Positions 36,026-48,199 are shown, counted from the stretch's first letter. The stretch is DNA of 64,000 nucleotides from Polychytrium aggregatum (GCF_025602895.1 NW_026516211.1:992001-1056000), one strand, 5' to 3'. Translations and numbers: made by a program. The notes: generated by a model from the letters alone, not told the origin.

Positions 36026-36456
36026 GGCACCGAGCGTTCTCTCGATACAGAGGGTGTCCAGGATGCTGTGGATGTGCAGAGGCGAAGCAGGACGCACGTA
36101 ATGCAGCGCAGCGATGCGGCGGGTGCAGATGGATCGACCGGGAGGTGTGCGATTGCGCGACGGAGCGGGCGAGGGCGGGAAGAAACCAGGGGCGCTGTGG
36201 CGGTGTGTTCTGTGCCGCGCTGCAGCCACAGACCAATTTGTCAGCGCGAGTGCTCCCGGTTTCGTTATCGAAACTCGCTGCTCCAGCCAGCCGGTCCGCC
36301 AGCCAGAAGCCCCAGCTCTGCCGCACATCGCACATCGCACATCGCACATCGCACATCGCACATCGCACATCGCATCTGCTCATCTGCTCATCTGCTGTGG
36401 CCAGCCCGTCTGCAAAGCTTTCCTCCATCACAGATCTTGCTGAGCATACTCGAATC
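36026..36456. promoter_or_regulatory. divergent promoter region of CCDC115 and GLRX3
   Basis: The two start codons point away from each other across 431 bases. The region holds a CGCACAT heptanucleotide array (36323-36374) and three copies of TCTGCTCA beside it. No TATA box is obvious. Shared regulation is inferred from arrangement only. Confidence 0.5.
36323..36396. repeat. (CGCACAT)n heptanucleotide array plus (TCTGCTCA)3
   Basis: About seven copies of CGCACAT are followed directly by about three copies of TCTGCTCA, 60-130 bases upstream of the GLRX3 start codon. Position in the likely 5' UTR or core promoter makes length variation potentially relevant. Confidence 0.93.
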
Positions 36457-38719
36457 ATGACGGCCGCCAAGCACAACGTTATCGAAATCATTGCCGATGA
36501 TCAGTTCAACACCCTCAGCTCCGACGCCATCGTCACCGTGGCCAACTTCCATGCCACCTGGGCCGACATGTGCAAGGACATGAACGAGGCAAGCCCAGTC
36601 ATCCACTGAGCTTGAGTTGTCTATAGCAGAGCCTGTCTGAGCTATTGGAATCGTATCTGTCCTGCCGGCTGCATGGCTGCTTTCACTATGCACTTTGGCT
36701 CATTCGGCTCGTTTCCTTGCCCTCGACTGGCCTGCCCTGGCTCACCAGGTCTTTGATGAGCTGTCTCGAAAGTTCCCTAACCTCCAGTATCTCAAGGTGA
36801 ATTGTTTCAATGCGACTCTGATTCTTTCATCCTTCGTGTTGCAGAGCGCCTCTGCAGTAGGGCAGAGTGCTCTCGATCGAGATCATGCTGACAATCTGTC
36901 GCCCCCCGTCTTGACCCAAATGGCAATCAGATCGAAGCTGAGGAGTTCCCCGAAATCTCCGAGAAGCTTGAGATCTCGTCCGTCCCGACGTTCATCTTCA
37001 TTAGCGTGAGTACATATTCCGACCTGTCGCAGGCGTCGTCTCCCGATCGATTCGCCAACATTTCCCTGCGACTTTGTCCTCGGAGCGATGACACCGTCGC
37101 CGAAACGGGCCGTCGCTTGGGTTCCGCCGGCCGATCGGCATTTCCATTCTACTCAGTAGTCTAGCGCTCTGGCCAGAGTGAGAGCTCTGGTCGTTTACTC
37201 TCCGGCAGCCTGATCTGCGGTTTATCTCTCGCGGATTTACTGATGTCATCGCATCGCTCTTGGCCGCGAACGGATGTCAGTCCGGAAAGGAACTCGATCG
37301 GGTGGAAGGTGCCAACGCTCCCAAGCTCACCAGTTTGGTTGAGAAGCACTCTTCCAAGGCCGCCAGCTTGGCCTCAGAGAGCAGCTCGGGCGTCGCCAAG
37401 AAGGATCTCAACACTCGCCTCAAAGAGCTGATCAACTCGAACAAGGTCATGCTGTTCATGAAGGGCACTCCCCAGCAGCCCCGCTGTGGCTTCTCGCGAA
37501 CAACGATCGAGCTCCTGACTCAGGTCGGCTGTCCCTATGGAAGCTTCAACATTCTGGCCGACGAAGAGGTCCGCCAAGGTAAGCGACTTGAGAATGCTGT
37601 GGGGCTTGCTTTGGCAGTGAAGCCGAATGGGCTTGCTCTCGGAGACGGAACTGGATGGCTCCCACGGTCCTCGTTTCTGATGACCACTTATCGATTCCTT
37701 GTCCAACACCAGGCTTGAAGGCGTACAGCAACTGGCCCACGTTCCCCCAGAGTATGTTCTGCAAGCTACTGTACTGATATGGCGACGGCGCCGCACTTGT
37801 GAGCCTCGCTAACCCAAGCTGTGTTGCAACCGGCAGTCTACGTCGATGGCGAGCTGATCGGCGGCCTCGACATTCTGAAGGAGATGATTGCCTCGGGTGA
37901 TTTCCAGGCCATGGTGCCTCAAGAGGAGGATCTCGAGAGCAAGCTCAAGAGGCTGATCAACTTGGCCCCTGTCACGGTATGACCCGCACTTGCACGGACA
38001 CGACATGCAACCTGCAATCCGACTGTGGATTCTCACCACAAAGACTGACGCTTCCTCGCCATGACCTCGGACTCGTCCAGGTTTTCATCAAAGGCACTCC
38101 TGAGGCCCCGAGATGCGGATTCTCCCGACAGGTACGGCGCTTGCAGATCGCCTGGCATGACACCATGCTAGCGCTGACCTGTCGGTTCGGTGTGCCATTT
38201 TTTCTTTTCCTCAGATTATTCAAATTCTGAACGAGCAAAATGTCAAGTTTGCATCGTGAGTATGCCACAACCCTGCGCCTTAAGCCACCGTTGTGCTGAT
38301 CAACCCACGCTGTCGCTCCATCGACTCACAATCCCGTCCCCACCATCGACACAGGTTCGATATCCTGTCCGATGACGAAGTCCGCAGCGGCCTGAAGGTA
38401 TGCTTGATTCGGCTTCATGGATGCGCTCGGCAGGGAACATCGTCGATGGGGGAATGAACGGGCGTAGGCTGACCACGATGGCATATGAAACTAACGATTG
38501 CATGTACTCGTCAGACCTTCTCCAACTGGCCCACCTTCCCGCAGCTCTATGTCAAGGGGGAGCTGATTGGCGGCCTGGATATTGTGAAGGAGCTGGTAAG
38601 TATCGGCTGCACACCAGCTTGATCGCATCCGAGTCCAGGCTCCTCTGACTGATGCATTACCTCGACGTATCCAGGTTGAAAACAACGAATTCCAGGAGGC
38701 TGTTGCGGGCGCCCAGTGA
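36457..38719 (+). CDS. GLRX3: multidomain monothiol glutaredoxin (Trx-Grx-Grx)
   Basis: Eleven exons give 330 residues: 36457-36588, 36749-36796, 36931-37005, 37281-37578, 37713-37751, 37837-37976, 38081-38131, 38215-38255, 38355-38397, 38515-38595 and 38675-38719. The protein handles [2Fe-2S] clusters and iron signalling in cytosol and nucleus. The first ~110 residues are a thioredoxin-like domain with a degenerate active site (WADMC for WCGPC) and the conserved EISSVPTF. Two glutaredoxin domains follow, each with CGFS ([11 protein letters not shown] and [10 protein letters not shown]) and a [17 protein letters not shown] block. One Trx and two Grx domains match animal GLRX3, whereas yeast Grx3/4 have one Grx domain. 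Intron 1 uses a GC donor (GAG then GCAAGC). Confidence 0.96.
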
Positions 38720-39465
38720 GGCCGCCATGGAATGCGAAATGTTGTAGCGCTGATACTGAATCCGCCAAAGGATGAAGATCCGTGACATGGCTTATAGCTC
38801 GCAAGCTGAGCACCACAATCCGTATGCAGCTGATTATGAGCGCAGACTTGTCCATCATCGCGCTCCCAACGACATCCGCCCCGGCCACTTTGCAAAAGTG
38901 GGACTTTCTGAATATACTGTGTATACAGCGCCTCGTATAGAAAAACTCACGCCCGAGTTGCATGAGGGGGGCTTATTGTTGGGACAGAGTGACGCTGGCG
39001 GCAGTGGAGCTACTCAAAATCCCAGGGAAACTGAGATGCCGGACGCTGGGACTGCAATCTCCATGAGATTGGCGCTCATTGTCATAGCGATTGACGAGAG
39101 CATGGTTGGTATGCAAAGACAACTGGTCGTCGCCCTTGAAGCTGAGGCGCCAGTCGGGACTGATGATGTGATACTTTCGAATTGCAATGAGATCACCGCT
39201 CGTCCCAATGACTAGTCGCCGTGCCATCGATTACCATGTGCCATGGGTTCTCAAACAGACAAAGCGCCCCTCATGCTCTTGAAAGATGTATGAATGTATT
39301 GGAGTCGCCAGAAAATGCTGCCAGAGCCGCAATTGGCCTCCATGTCTTCTCCCCTTGACCTTGGTACCAAGCACAAAGTCCCACAGCCGCTTGCAAATCT
39401 ATTTGGGGGAGGCTACTATGGCGGCCTGCGAGGACAGCCGATCCTGAGACACATTGCATCAGCCT
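38720..39465. other. intergenic between convergent GLRX3 and NIP7
   Basis: About 750 bases with no recognised gene. One forward frame at 38772-39215 is open, but the translation has no family features and lies where two 3' UTRs should meet. Confidence 0.5.
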
Positions 39466-40733
39466 CTAGATCAGGTTCTCTTCGTCTCGAATGAACTCGC
39501 CAACATCGGTTTGGTGGAAGACACAGATCGCCGAAGGGTCCAGCTTCCTCGCATCCTGTGTCGAGCGGGCCGTGACACCAAAGCCCTGTTGCAGAATGGG
39601 CGGCGGTCAGCTGTGGCCGAAGCTCGGGGGCTTTGGAGATGTGCTCGATGGCTACTCCAGAAGCAGCGGTTGATGATGCTCACCAGAGGGATATCGGACA
39701 TTGAGTAGACAATGACACCCTGATGCTCCGGCGTGTCTTCGGTGATGCGGCCAAGATGGGCCTTCAGAATGTGGTTGCCGTACAGATACGACATCTCGCC
39801 AGAGGGCTTGATCCAAACCTTGTACTATGCCAACACGGCGGCATTCAAATAAGCACATTTGACGACGATACCAGCAAGCGATGTTCGGGATTGTGTGTGG
39901 CGATAGGCGGAAGTTTGAAGTTCCCCACCACCAAATGCATGACTTGCCAAGAGCAAAGGCCAAAGCCATATACGGTGCCTGACCACACATGACTCCGATC
40001 CAGGATGGACTCTGGTGGGCGTCAGGCACGAGCTTCTCGCCTCACTCCTCCGGGACGGCATGCACCACTGCGTACCTTGGCGTACTGTGCCATATACTCG
40101 AGGGCTGTGATGTGGAGACGGAACTTGAGGGTCTTGGAGAACTTGCCGAAGCAGATACCAAGCGAGACGAGCTGATCCCGACTAACGCTGGTGGCCTTTT
40201 TCATAACATCCTCACTGAAGCAGGAACGGATTGGACGCATCAGAGGCAGATCGGGCATCCGATGGATGTTTCGAGTGGAGTGGTTTTGACCCCGTGCTAT
40301 CGATGAACTGGTGTGGTTGCGGCACTTTGGATCGCGATGCTGGGCAGCCCGATGCAGATTGAACCAGAGGGGCACAAGCCTGGGGGCATGAGCTTGAATG
40401 GAATGGATATCGGCGTCGACTACCAGTTGCTCACCCGACATAGTAAACTCGGTCCTTATGTAATCGGAAGCAGTACGGCTCATCCGGCCGATCGATGAGA
40501 TGAACAATGTTGCGGCCGATACTGTTCCGATGCAGAAGAATGGTGAGCATCAAAGCGCACATGATGTGGCCGCATTGGTCGGGACGGTGATCGAAGCACA
40601 CCTGGCCTCACGGCGGCCGATAGATCGAAACCGCACAGCGAATGCTCGACGGAGCCCAAGCGGCATCAAGGACGTACTATTTGGCCAGCTTCTCAAAGAA
40701 AATCTTGGTTTCTTCTTCTGTTAGTGGACGCAT
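39466..40733 (-). CDS. NIP7: 60S ribosome biogenesis protein NIP7
   Basis: Five minus-strand exons, 40733-40678, 40521-40435, 40214-40076, 39824-39684 and 39585-39466, join to exactly 180 residues, the usual NIP7 length. NIP7 is a nucleolar factor needed for 27S pre-rRNA processing and 60S assembly. It starts [19 protein letters not shown] and contains [35 protein letters not shown] and the PUA-domain segments [18 protein letters not shown] and [17 protein letters not shown]. It ends with [17 protein letters not shown]. Introns 2 and 3 contain no stop-free frame of interest. The gene is divergent from ribosomal protein uL15, with 389 bases between start codons, so two ribosome genes share an upstream region. 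Confidence 0.96.
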
Positions 40734-41122
40734 GGCTCAGGTGGGATGGCTCCGGAATATGCTTTGCCGAGTGGACTTTTGCTGCAAAGGCCGGACGGTG
40801 ATGCAACAGCAGAGGCGATGCGTTTGGATGTGTCTCGACGGCCCGATGCGACTTGGTGTCTCGCTGCGGGTCGGTGCTGGATCGGCGGCAGCGTGTCCCA
40901 GCAACCAACAAAAATTTGTATTAAAAGTTAATTGCGCGGACGCCACCAGGCGACGGCGGGTGTCCAGCGGGTCACGCAGATCACGTGTGCTCCTGCGCGA
41001 CACAGACAGCAGGCGGCGCCGCACCAAAACAGGCATGCAGCCGCCAGCATTCCGACTTTCTTCCCTCTCGTCGCAGCCTTTTAACTCTGTTCATTTGAGT
41101 TTGGCACACCCCTCGATTCAAC
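40734..41122. promoter_or_regulatory. divergent promoter region of NIP7 and uL15
   Basis: This 389-base interval separates two oppositely oriented ribosome-related start codons. It contains a CACGTG E-box at 40982-40987, an A/T-rich patch at 40908-40934 in otherwise GC-rich DNA, and a pyrimidine run near 41055-41090. Co-regulation of the pair is inferred. Confidence 0.55.
40982..40987. promoter_or_regulatory. CACGTG palindrome (E-box/Cbf1-type site)
   Basis: The palindrome CACGTG, within TCACGTGTG, lies near the right third of the shared NIP7-uL15 upstream region. bHLH factors such as Cbf1 bind this core in fungi, and it is frequent near ribosomal protein genes in several non-Saccharomyces yeasts. 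Binding here is unproven. Confidence 0.4.
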
Positions 41123-42400
41123 ATGGTAATGGCGCCCGCGGTGCACACGTTTGCAGAGCAGCTGAAGAGGATGCCCGATGGATGGATGGATGGATAGATG
41201 GATGGATGGATGGATGGATGGATGGATGGATGGATGGATGGATGGATGCACGGATGGATCGATGCCGGATGGACCGATGGATGGCTCTATGCGACAACGA
41301 CGACGACGAACAAGGGGCAGACTCGAACGATTCCAGAGCAACACGGCCATAGGACAACCATCGGCGAGAACGGACGCATCGGGCCGTGACGCAGTGCACG
41401 GCCATCTCCCGCCTGAGACGAGGTGCAGCAGCTCCGACTGGATCCGCCGCCGGCTACATCACGACATCCATCCCCATCTGGAAGCAAGGTCGTCTGGCGA
41501 TCTGGATGCAGATCGGAGCCGGATCCGATACCACAGCAGGCAGTGCACATCACCGGTCTACCTGGCAGGAGTGTACTAATCTCGTGCCTGGCCTCTTCAA
41601 CAGCCTACCAGAGAACACAAGAACCGAAAGAAGCGTGGACGTATGTATTTCATCCGTCCTGCGCAGATCGTTCAAATGGCTCGCGACACCCAGCCGAGAT
41701 GTGACGCTACACTGTTGACGCCAACTAATTTGTCGCCTTTGTTTGCCAGACGTTTCCGCTGGTCACGGTCGTATTGGTTAGTACTTTGTCCAAGCAGTGA
41801 ACATCCGGAAGCACAACGCAACAGTTGAACAGTTGGTCTGGCATTTCGGACCACAAAACGTGGGTGAGACGATCACGATCATAATACGATGCCGTGGCCC
41901 TCCGTTGGATAAACAGGAAAGCACCGTAAGCACCCCGGTGGTCGTGGTCTTGCCGGTGGTCAGCACCACCACCGCATCAACATGGACAAGTACCATCCCG
42001 GCTACTTCGGTAAGGTCGGTATGCGATACTTCCACAAGACCCTGAACAAGTTCCACCGCCCCGCCATCAACCTGGACAAGCTCTGGACTCTTGTTCCTGA
42101 GGAGGTCAAGGCCAGCGGTCAGGTCCCCGTCATCGATACTCTTCGTGCTGTAAGTACCACCTGCTGCTGGTGCATGTCTACGTTTGTGTCTGTGTCTGCG
42201 CGGCGCAAACGAACGCCCGGTCTGCTTGCACAGCAAGTATTGCGCCATACTGATGTGTGCTGGTTCCGCAGGGTTATGGCAAGGTTCTTGGCAACGGTCG
42301 TCTCCCCGAGCAGCCCCTCATCGTCAAGGCCCGCTTTGTCTCTCGACGAGCTGAGGAGAAGATTGTCGCCAAGGGTGGCAAGGTCGAGCTCATTGCTTAA
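41123..42400 (+). CDS. RPL27A: ribosomal protein uL15 (L27a/yeast L28)
   Basis: Five exons, 41123-41125, 41604-41640, 41750-41776, 41917-42149 and 42272-42400, give 142 residues. The first coding exon is the ATG alone, followed by donor GTAATG. The product reads [20 protein letters not shown], then [20 protein letters not shown] and [18 protein letters not shown], ending [13 protein letters not shown]. uL15 is a universally conserved large-subunit protein near the polypeptide exit and central protuberance. Intron 1 (478 bases) contains a GGAT tetranucleotide array at 41177-41248. An AATAAA occurs 14 bases after the stop codon. Confidence 0.95.
41177..41248. repeat. (GGAT)n tetranucleotide array in uL15 intron 1
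   Basis: About eighteen copies of GATG/GGAT with one GATA variant lie near the 5' end of intron 1 of the uL15 gene. Related degenerate copies continue to 41285. Confidence 0.95.
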
Positions 42401-42795
42401 ATGCTCTCACTCCAATAAACGAACGAGGCTTTTAGTGCTTGAATCCACCCAGTCGGCGTTAGTACCGAGCAACCCGTCATGCGACTCAATGAGTGGGAGG
42501 AGTATCTGGATGCGGATCGGATGTGGTCGGCAGCAGCCCGTCTCAACCAACACTCCTATCCCCGCCTCGACTGACAGGATGCGGGTTGATGCAGATTGTA
42601 TTACGTGCTGTGCATTTTGCGGTGTTGCTGTTCTCGGTCTCTTGTCTGGGCCGAGAGCCCTGCTGGATCTGGATCTCGACCAGTGGCTGCAATTGGGCCA
42701 GTGCCAATCCGTGCTTGCTGCCGAATCGCAGGCTTCCTCCTTCATCTCAAAAGGCCGTCTGCTGCAGAGGGCCAGCGGCAGGTCCTCCGATGTCT
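42401..42795. other. intergenic between convergent uL15 and CFAP97
   Basis: About 395 bases with no gene, expected to hold the two 3' UTRs. The polyadenylation-like AATAAA at 42414-42419 belongs to uL15. Confidence 0.55.
42414..42419 (+). terminator. AATAAA polyadenylation-type signal of uL15
   Basis: AATAAA lies 14 bases downstream of the uL15 stop codon. This is close for a canonical signal but plausible in a compact, highly expressed fungal gene. Confidence 0.4.
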
Positions 42796-44425
42796 TTACG
42801 CCGGTGCTACCGGCTCCTCAGCGACAGCTTCGCCTGGTGGATCGGCCGGTGGATCGGCCGGTGGATCATCCAGCCCGGCCGCTGCCAGAGGCGAAGACTC
42901 GCGCTTTACCCCGCCTTGAGTCGACGGCCGACTGGGGATCGCAGGCAGGGGCGGCAGGTCCTTGGAAAACGCAGCCTTGGACGAGTCCGGCTTTGGTGTC
43001 GCTGCCTCGCCGGTTGCCGCTGACTCTCCAGCTGCTGTCTTCGTTGAGCCCCTGGGCTTGCGGATCTCTCCCGGAGCCCGCGGGTTGCTCTCGCGCGGCG
43101 GGGCCGGAGCGCATTCCTTTGGATCGCGGGGGACTCTTGGAATGGTCTTGCGCGGCTTCCTCACCGTCTGCCGGATCTGCTCGATCTTGCGGTGATACTC
43201 GAGATCTTCAAGCTCTTTCAGGATCCGGTCTTGCTCCCGGGCCTTGGCTTCTTCGCGCTGACGTGCCAGCGTCTCTCGCCAGACCCGCTGCTGCTCCCGA
43301 TAGCACTTTTGTTCGTGCTTTCGCTTGCGGTAGTGGTACGGAAACTCGGGCGCACCGCCAAAGGCCTTGTCGATGCGGCGCTTCTCAAACTCATAGGAGT
43401 TTGGATAGGAGCTGATGCTGTCGAGGTAGCCCAGGTGCCGTCGCCGATCGGCGTCCCACCGCAAATGGTCCAGATGCGGCTCCTTCTTCTCAAGCCGCTT
43501 CGCCATGACCTGGAAGCAGAGCGGCGCAGAGTAGGCGCCCCATCCGTGTGTGTCGCCACAATGAGCCACGATTGCCAATCATGCCCAGGCCCACTCCGGA
43601 GGGCAAGCAGGAGCGAGCGATAGTCCGACATACCGAGTTCTGAGCTTTGATCTTCTTTTCCCGCTGTTTGCGACTGTAAGAGTTCAGAGAGTGCGAGTAG
43701 TTGGGTCTCTCCAGAAGCTTCTTTCGCGACTGGTCGCTCCAGACGTGCGACATGCGGTCCACCAGGATGAGATTGTTTCTCTCAATCTCGGCCATGCGGT
43801 CTGAGAACAGGGGATATGTGGTTGCGTTATTGGCTTGACCAGGTACCCGCCGAGTGCACAAGCTTTGTCTCGATGCTCTTGTCAGCCTCTTGGTCAGGCT
43901 CTGGATACAGTCGCCGCACCAGGAGATGTGCGGAAATCGGTGCTCTCCATCATATAGACCGCCACCGTCGAGCTTATACAAGTTTAGCAAGCGCCCGTAT
44001 GTGTGCGACTCATCTCTACCTTGCTCCTTTTGCAGCTTCTTGAGCTTCAGATGGAGGTGGAGATAGAGCTTTGGCTCGGCATTGTCAACGGTGTGTTGTA
44101 CTTTTTTGAGCTTGTCTTTGTGCAGCTTCCGTAGATCCCGGTCCCACTTGAGCTCCAGGATCCGACTGCATGTCGGGTGCAGCGGCTGGAAGTGGCGATA
44201 CGGGTGTCGATCTGGTCGCTTCTTTGCCTTCACGGCCGGCGGGTTCGTAAGGCCGTCGATCTCGCGGCCATGCTCTTCGTCATAGTTGTCGAATTCGTCT
44301 CCATACGACTCGTCGATGGGGGGCTGGCTGGGTTCAGTGTCTGGCAGTATACTGGCCTCGCCGGCGTCTGGCTTCGGATCCAAGACGGCCTCGGTTTCAA
44401 AGGCTTCGCTCTGGACTTGAGCCAT
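42796..44425 (-). CDS. CFAP97: CFAP97/Hemingway-domain cilium-associated protein
   Basis: Three minus-strand exons, 44425-44020, 43800-43634 and 43509-42796, give 428 residues. The central Hemingway region is clear: [20 protein letters not shown], then [20 protein letters not shown] (exon 1-2 junction in phase), [14 protein letters not shown] and [20 protein letters not shown]. In animals CFAP97 proteins bind axonemal or cytoplasmic microtubules, and the fly gene affects sperm flagella. The N-terminal ~90 residues are acidic. The C-terminal half is Glu/Arg/Lys-rich coiled coil ending in a Pro/Ala/Ser-rich tail. I chose the ATG at 44425. A frame open further upstream lacks an ATG. A flagellar role here is inferred. 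The gene is divergent from MAEA. Confidence 0.86.
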
Positions 44426-45425
44426 GGGTGACTTTGCAACTTGGGGTGACGGCACGGACGGAGGAAGAGATTGCTGTGTTCTGGATACGCCCACTTGCTC
44501 CAGGTGCTCCCGAGGTCTCTGCTGACAGGGGTACCGTTGAGAATTGAGTCTTGATCTGACAGCAGGTTATATCGCTCACTTTGCTTGTGCGGTTGAAGCC
44601 GTGACCGCCTTGACAACTACCTGGAGTACGAGGTGTTGGGGAACTCACTTGGCGGGGTACTTGCAGGTGTATCAGCAGGGCGACGGAGGACTGTGGCTCC
44701 TTGGTTGCTCTGAAAGCGAGGAAAACGGCGCAGAGCTGACCAGAAATTGAGTTGCTGCCTCTCAACTCCGGGATATGCTGGCTTTTCTTCCAGAGTCACC
44801 GGTCTGCTCAGGATAATCAAGAGCCGCGAAGAATGGGTTGTACCACGCTGGCATAATGACACCGAGGTTGCTCCAATCTTGTCGCCAGCATCCGTCCTGA
44901 GCCACGGACAATGGAATATACGGCTCGCGGACCAACCAGCAACAAACAGTCGCCATTGTTGGTTGCTGCGTTCGGCAAGGATCGTGCCATGAGCCAAGAG
45001 GCTCGGAGCGCTTCATGGGCCTGATTTGCAGCGGTCGAGGCGGTGGTAGCTGTGCTGCTCGCGGCCCACCAAGGCCAATGGCTCCAGCATCAACAAGCCT
45101 TTTGTGGACCTGCATATCAGGAGATAGACAGCCCCTGCACTCTCTTCATGCCCGCCGAGGCCCAGGGGCGCCGGCCGCCGTCAGTCCGATGCCAATGTGG
45201 GTCCGTGGGAAGTACCGGCAGCGCTGTTCCCAGGGGCCTGCATCGGCCTGGCGCGGCGGGGTTGGAGCGGAGCAGTTCGGCCGCTGCTTTGATCGGGCCG
45301 CCCTCCCGGCGTCGCCCTTGCCTCCTCTTCACCCGCATCTCCATAGGGGCCAAGCCGCTTGCTCGCTCGTCGATTCTCTGGCTCATCCACCCATCCATTC
45401 GTCCATCCCCGTGTCTCGCGCAGCT
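44426..45425. other. 1 kb divergent region between CFAP97 and MAEA
   Basis: No gene is recognised. The interval should contain both promoters. Several open frames exist, but their products are compositionally biased and on overlapping strands. No TATA box stands out. Confidence 0.5.
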
Positions 45426-47978
45426 ATGGACCGCTTCAAGCTCAACAACGACGGCATCATTCTTCTGGAGAAGCCCTTCATCCAGGCACGTCGGCCCTCC
45501 CCGGACGCCTTGGTCCATCCGAGGCCTATTTCAGCTACTCCCGCCGCTTCGCTGGAAGACATCCATCACTCTCATTGATTATTCGCACAGCAAGACAAGT
45601 GTCTGCTTCGACCGTCTCCGCTGAGAGAGCTCGCTGCTGCAGAGCATCCTCGGCTGTGCGATCCGTATAATGGTCGCGCTCATACCGTCGCTGCATCCTC
45701 GTACTCTCGCCTCGTACTCTCGCCTCGTAGGTTCCCTATGAACAATTCAAGCGGGCGTTTCGCACCTACCAAAAACTCATTGAGAAGGAAATGACGAATG
45801 TCACCCAAGCAGCCAGCGACTTGCAGAGCAAGGCTTCGGGTTTGAAGTCCGAGGACGCCTGTCAGGCTATCGACGGCATGGTTGCCAAACTCCAGCATCT
45901 CAAGAGAAAGGTCAGACTGAAACCACATTTTCTCGCGGCCCGCAGGACAGCAAATGCATTGTCTGTGTGGATTTCATGTGCTTCGCTCCGCAGCGTTGAA
46001 GCCCCATGCCGAATATCGTCGCTGTGGGCGCTGGACGGCGTGATTGCAGCATCCGAGAACACCGACTTCCCATATCGAGAGTCATCGTGCAGCAATGTCC
46101 GAAACAGCGAGCTGACAGGGCTTCTGTTGTTGTGCCATGACTCGTTCGCCCCACGTTTTGCACCGACAGATCGACGCCATCAAGTCCGAAGAGGAGACAT
46201 TCTCCGAAAGAACCCGCGCACGCCTCGAGCATCTTGCCGAGTTTGCCGATATTCCCAGTGCCGAATGCGACGAATATACCAGATGGAGCAAGATTCGCCT
46301 CGACCGCGTGCTTGCTGACTTTCTCTTGCGGCAGGGATACATCAAGACCGTCAAGGATCTGGCCAAAGACCGAGACATGGAGGTAGTGCCCAACGCTGCG
46401 AGTGTCTCAGAGAAATGAAGTGGGCGGTTGCATTGGATTGATGAGCGTCGGTATGGGTCTGCAATCGGTTGCGGACTGACAGCATATCCTGCCGGCAATA
46501 GCATTTCCTCGACATTGAGCTATTTGTCCAGGCAAAGAAGATCGAGGACTCTCTCCTCAGCCATAGCTGCACCGAGTGTCTAGCTTGGTGCAAAGAGAAC
46601 TCGTCCAACCTGAAGAAGATCAAGGCAAGTTGCTCTGCGATATGGAGACCGATGACCCCGGCGAGCCGTGGTTTGCTCATCTGCCAGGGGACCAGCCGGA
46701 ACTGACAACCTCTCGGCTCTTTGCACGTCAGAGCACCCTTGAGTTCAATCTCCGGGTACAGGAGTATATTGAGCTTGTGCGTGTGGGAAAGCTCAAGGAA
46801 GCCATCCAATATGCCCGAAAGCACTTGACGCCGTGGTCGGCGACCCACCTCAAGGAGATTCAGAGGGCCATGGGACTGCTGGCTTTCCGCCCCGACACAT
46901 CCAGTGAAACCTACAGGGTGAGCCGAACGCAGCGCCAGAGCGGGTCTAGAGTTGGCTGGGCTTGCCTGTTTGCCAAGAGCTGGCGAGGCTGTGGAGGTCT
47001 TGGCAAACGCTTGTTGCTATCCATGACGGCAGTGGTCAAGGCCCCGGGCACTCGGGGAGCCGGGCGGCTCTGGGGCAGACCATTTGGTTCGCCCCGAATC
47101 CCCCGAGCCACATTGTTGCCCGAATGGACACAGGGATTGTGAGAAGTTGTGGCATTGCGATGCTTGAATGCTCAGATGATATGGCGTTGCGATGATTGAG
47201 TACTGGGCGACTGACCATGCTACTCGCTGAAACCCACCGAACGACATCCCGGGACCCCGGCCCTGGCCTGCAGGAAGTCTACTCCGACGCCCGATGGGCC
47301 ATGCTGCTGGAGCAGTTCCGCGTCGACAACTATGCACTCAACAACCTGACGAGCCAGCCCTCGCTCAAGACGTCGCTGCAAGCCGGGCTTTGCGCTCTCA
47401 AGTCGCTGGCTTGCTTCGAGGCCAAGAGCCAGAACCTCAACTGCCCTGTGTGCTCCGTTGAGAGCTTTGGGGCACTGGCCCAGAGCTTGCCAAACTCGCA
47501 CCATGTCATCTCGTGCATCGTGTGCCCGATCTCCGGCAGCATCATGAACGAGGACAACGAGCCGCTCGTGCTGCCGAACGGATACGCATACTCCTCCGTG
47601 GTGCGTGTCCAGTGCTGGTGCTGGTGCTGGTGCTGCTGTTGATGAGCTGCTGCACTCTCTTTCCCTCATTCTCTTTCCCTCATTCAGCTCTCTGGGCTGC
47701 TTGCTGTGCCGACATCCCCGTTGCACCACGCCCCACCCGATCCGCCAATTCGCCCACCCCTTTCGTCTGCCGCGTGGGCGTCTGGGTGGACCGATGGGCT
47801 GATGGTTTGATCATTGATCGCCGCCGCCGCCGCTAACGACTCGTCCGGGCACGGCCCATCTGCTCCCTCCTGCCAGGCCCTCAAAGAGATGGCCAGCCGA
47901 AACAACGGCGAGGTTACTTGCCCCCGCACCGGCCAGACATTCCTGTTCAAGCAGGCCAAGAAGGCCTTCATTGTCTGA
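45426..47978 (+). CDS. MAEA: MAEA/Fyv10 (GID9), E3 ligase subunit of the GID/CTLH complex
   Basis: Seven exons, 45426-45485, 45731-45910, 46170-46382, 46502-46624, 46732-46917, 47274-47600 and 47877-47978, give 396 residues, the length of human MAEA. With RMD5 it forms the catalytic RING-like pair of the GID/CTLH ubiquitin ligase, which in yeast destroys gluconeogenic enzymes. The order is an N-terminal helical part (VPYEQFKRAFRTYQKLIEKE), LisH (VLADFLLRQGYIKTVKDLA), CTLH (TLEFNLRVQEYIELVR), CRA (LQAGLCALKSLACFEAK) and a degenerate RING (NCPVCSVESF, SGSIMNEDNEPLVLPNGYAY, CPRTGQTF). Introns 1 and 4 use GC donors (CAG then GCACGT, AAG then GCAAGT), each required by phase and family alignment. 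Confidence 0.96.
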
Positions 47979-48199
47979 TCTGCTTCAATAGAGCGGCGTC
48001 CGTGGCGCACGGTGAAACGCACACAGCACAGCCACCTGGTCTCCCAGGCTGCCTTGTTCCTGGCTTGGTGCCTCGGGCTTTTCTCTGAGCCCCGCCTGGA
48101 TCTTCGTCCGCTGCTCCTCTGCTCCTCTCCTACTGCTCCTGCTCCTGCCTCTGCTCCTGCGTCCCCCATCGAGAGCGGCTCCTCTTGCGCTGTCCTGCC

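Noticed and set aside
36323-36374. Possible CRISPR-like array of CGCACAT units
   Set aside because: Units are directly adjacent with no spacers, so this is a simple tandem repeat. The genome is eukaryotic.
42866-43423. Forward open frames antisense to CFAP97
   Set aside because: They are shadows of the real minus-strand gene, which has a family match and closed splice phases.
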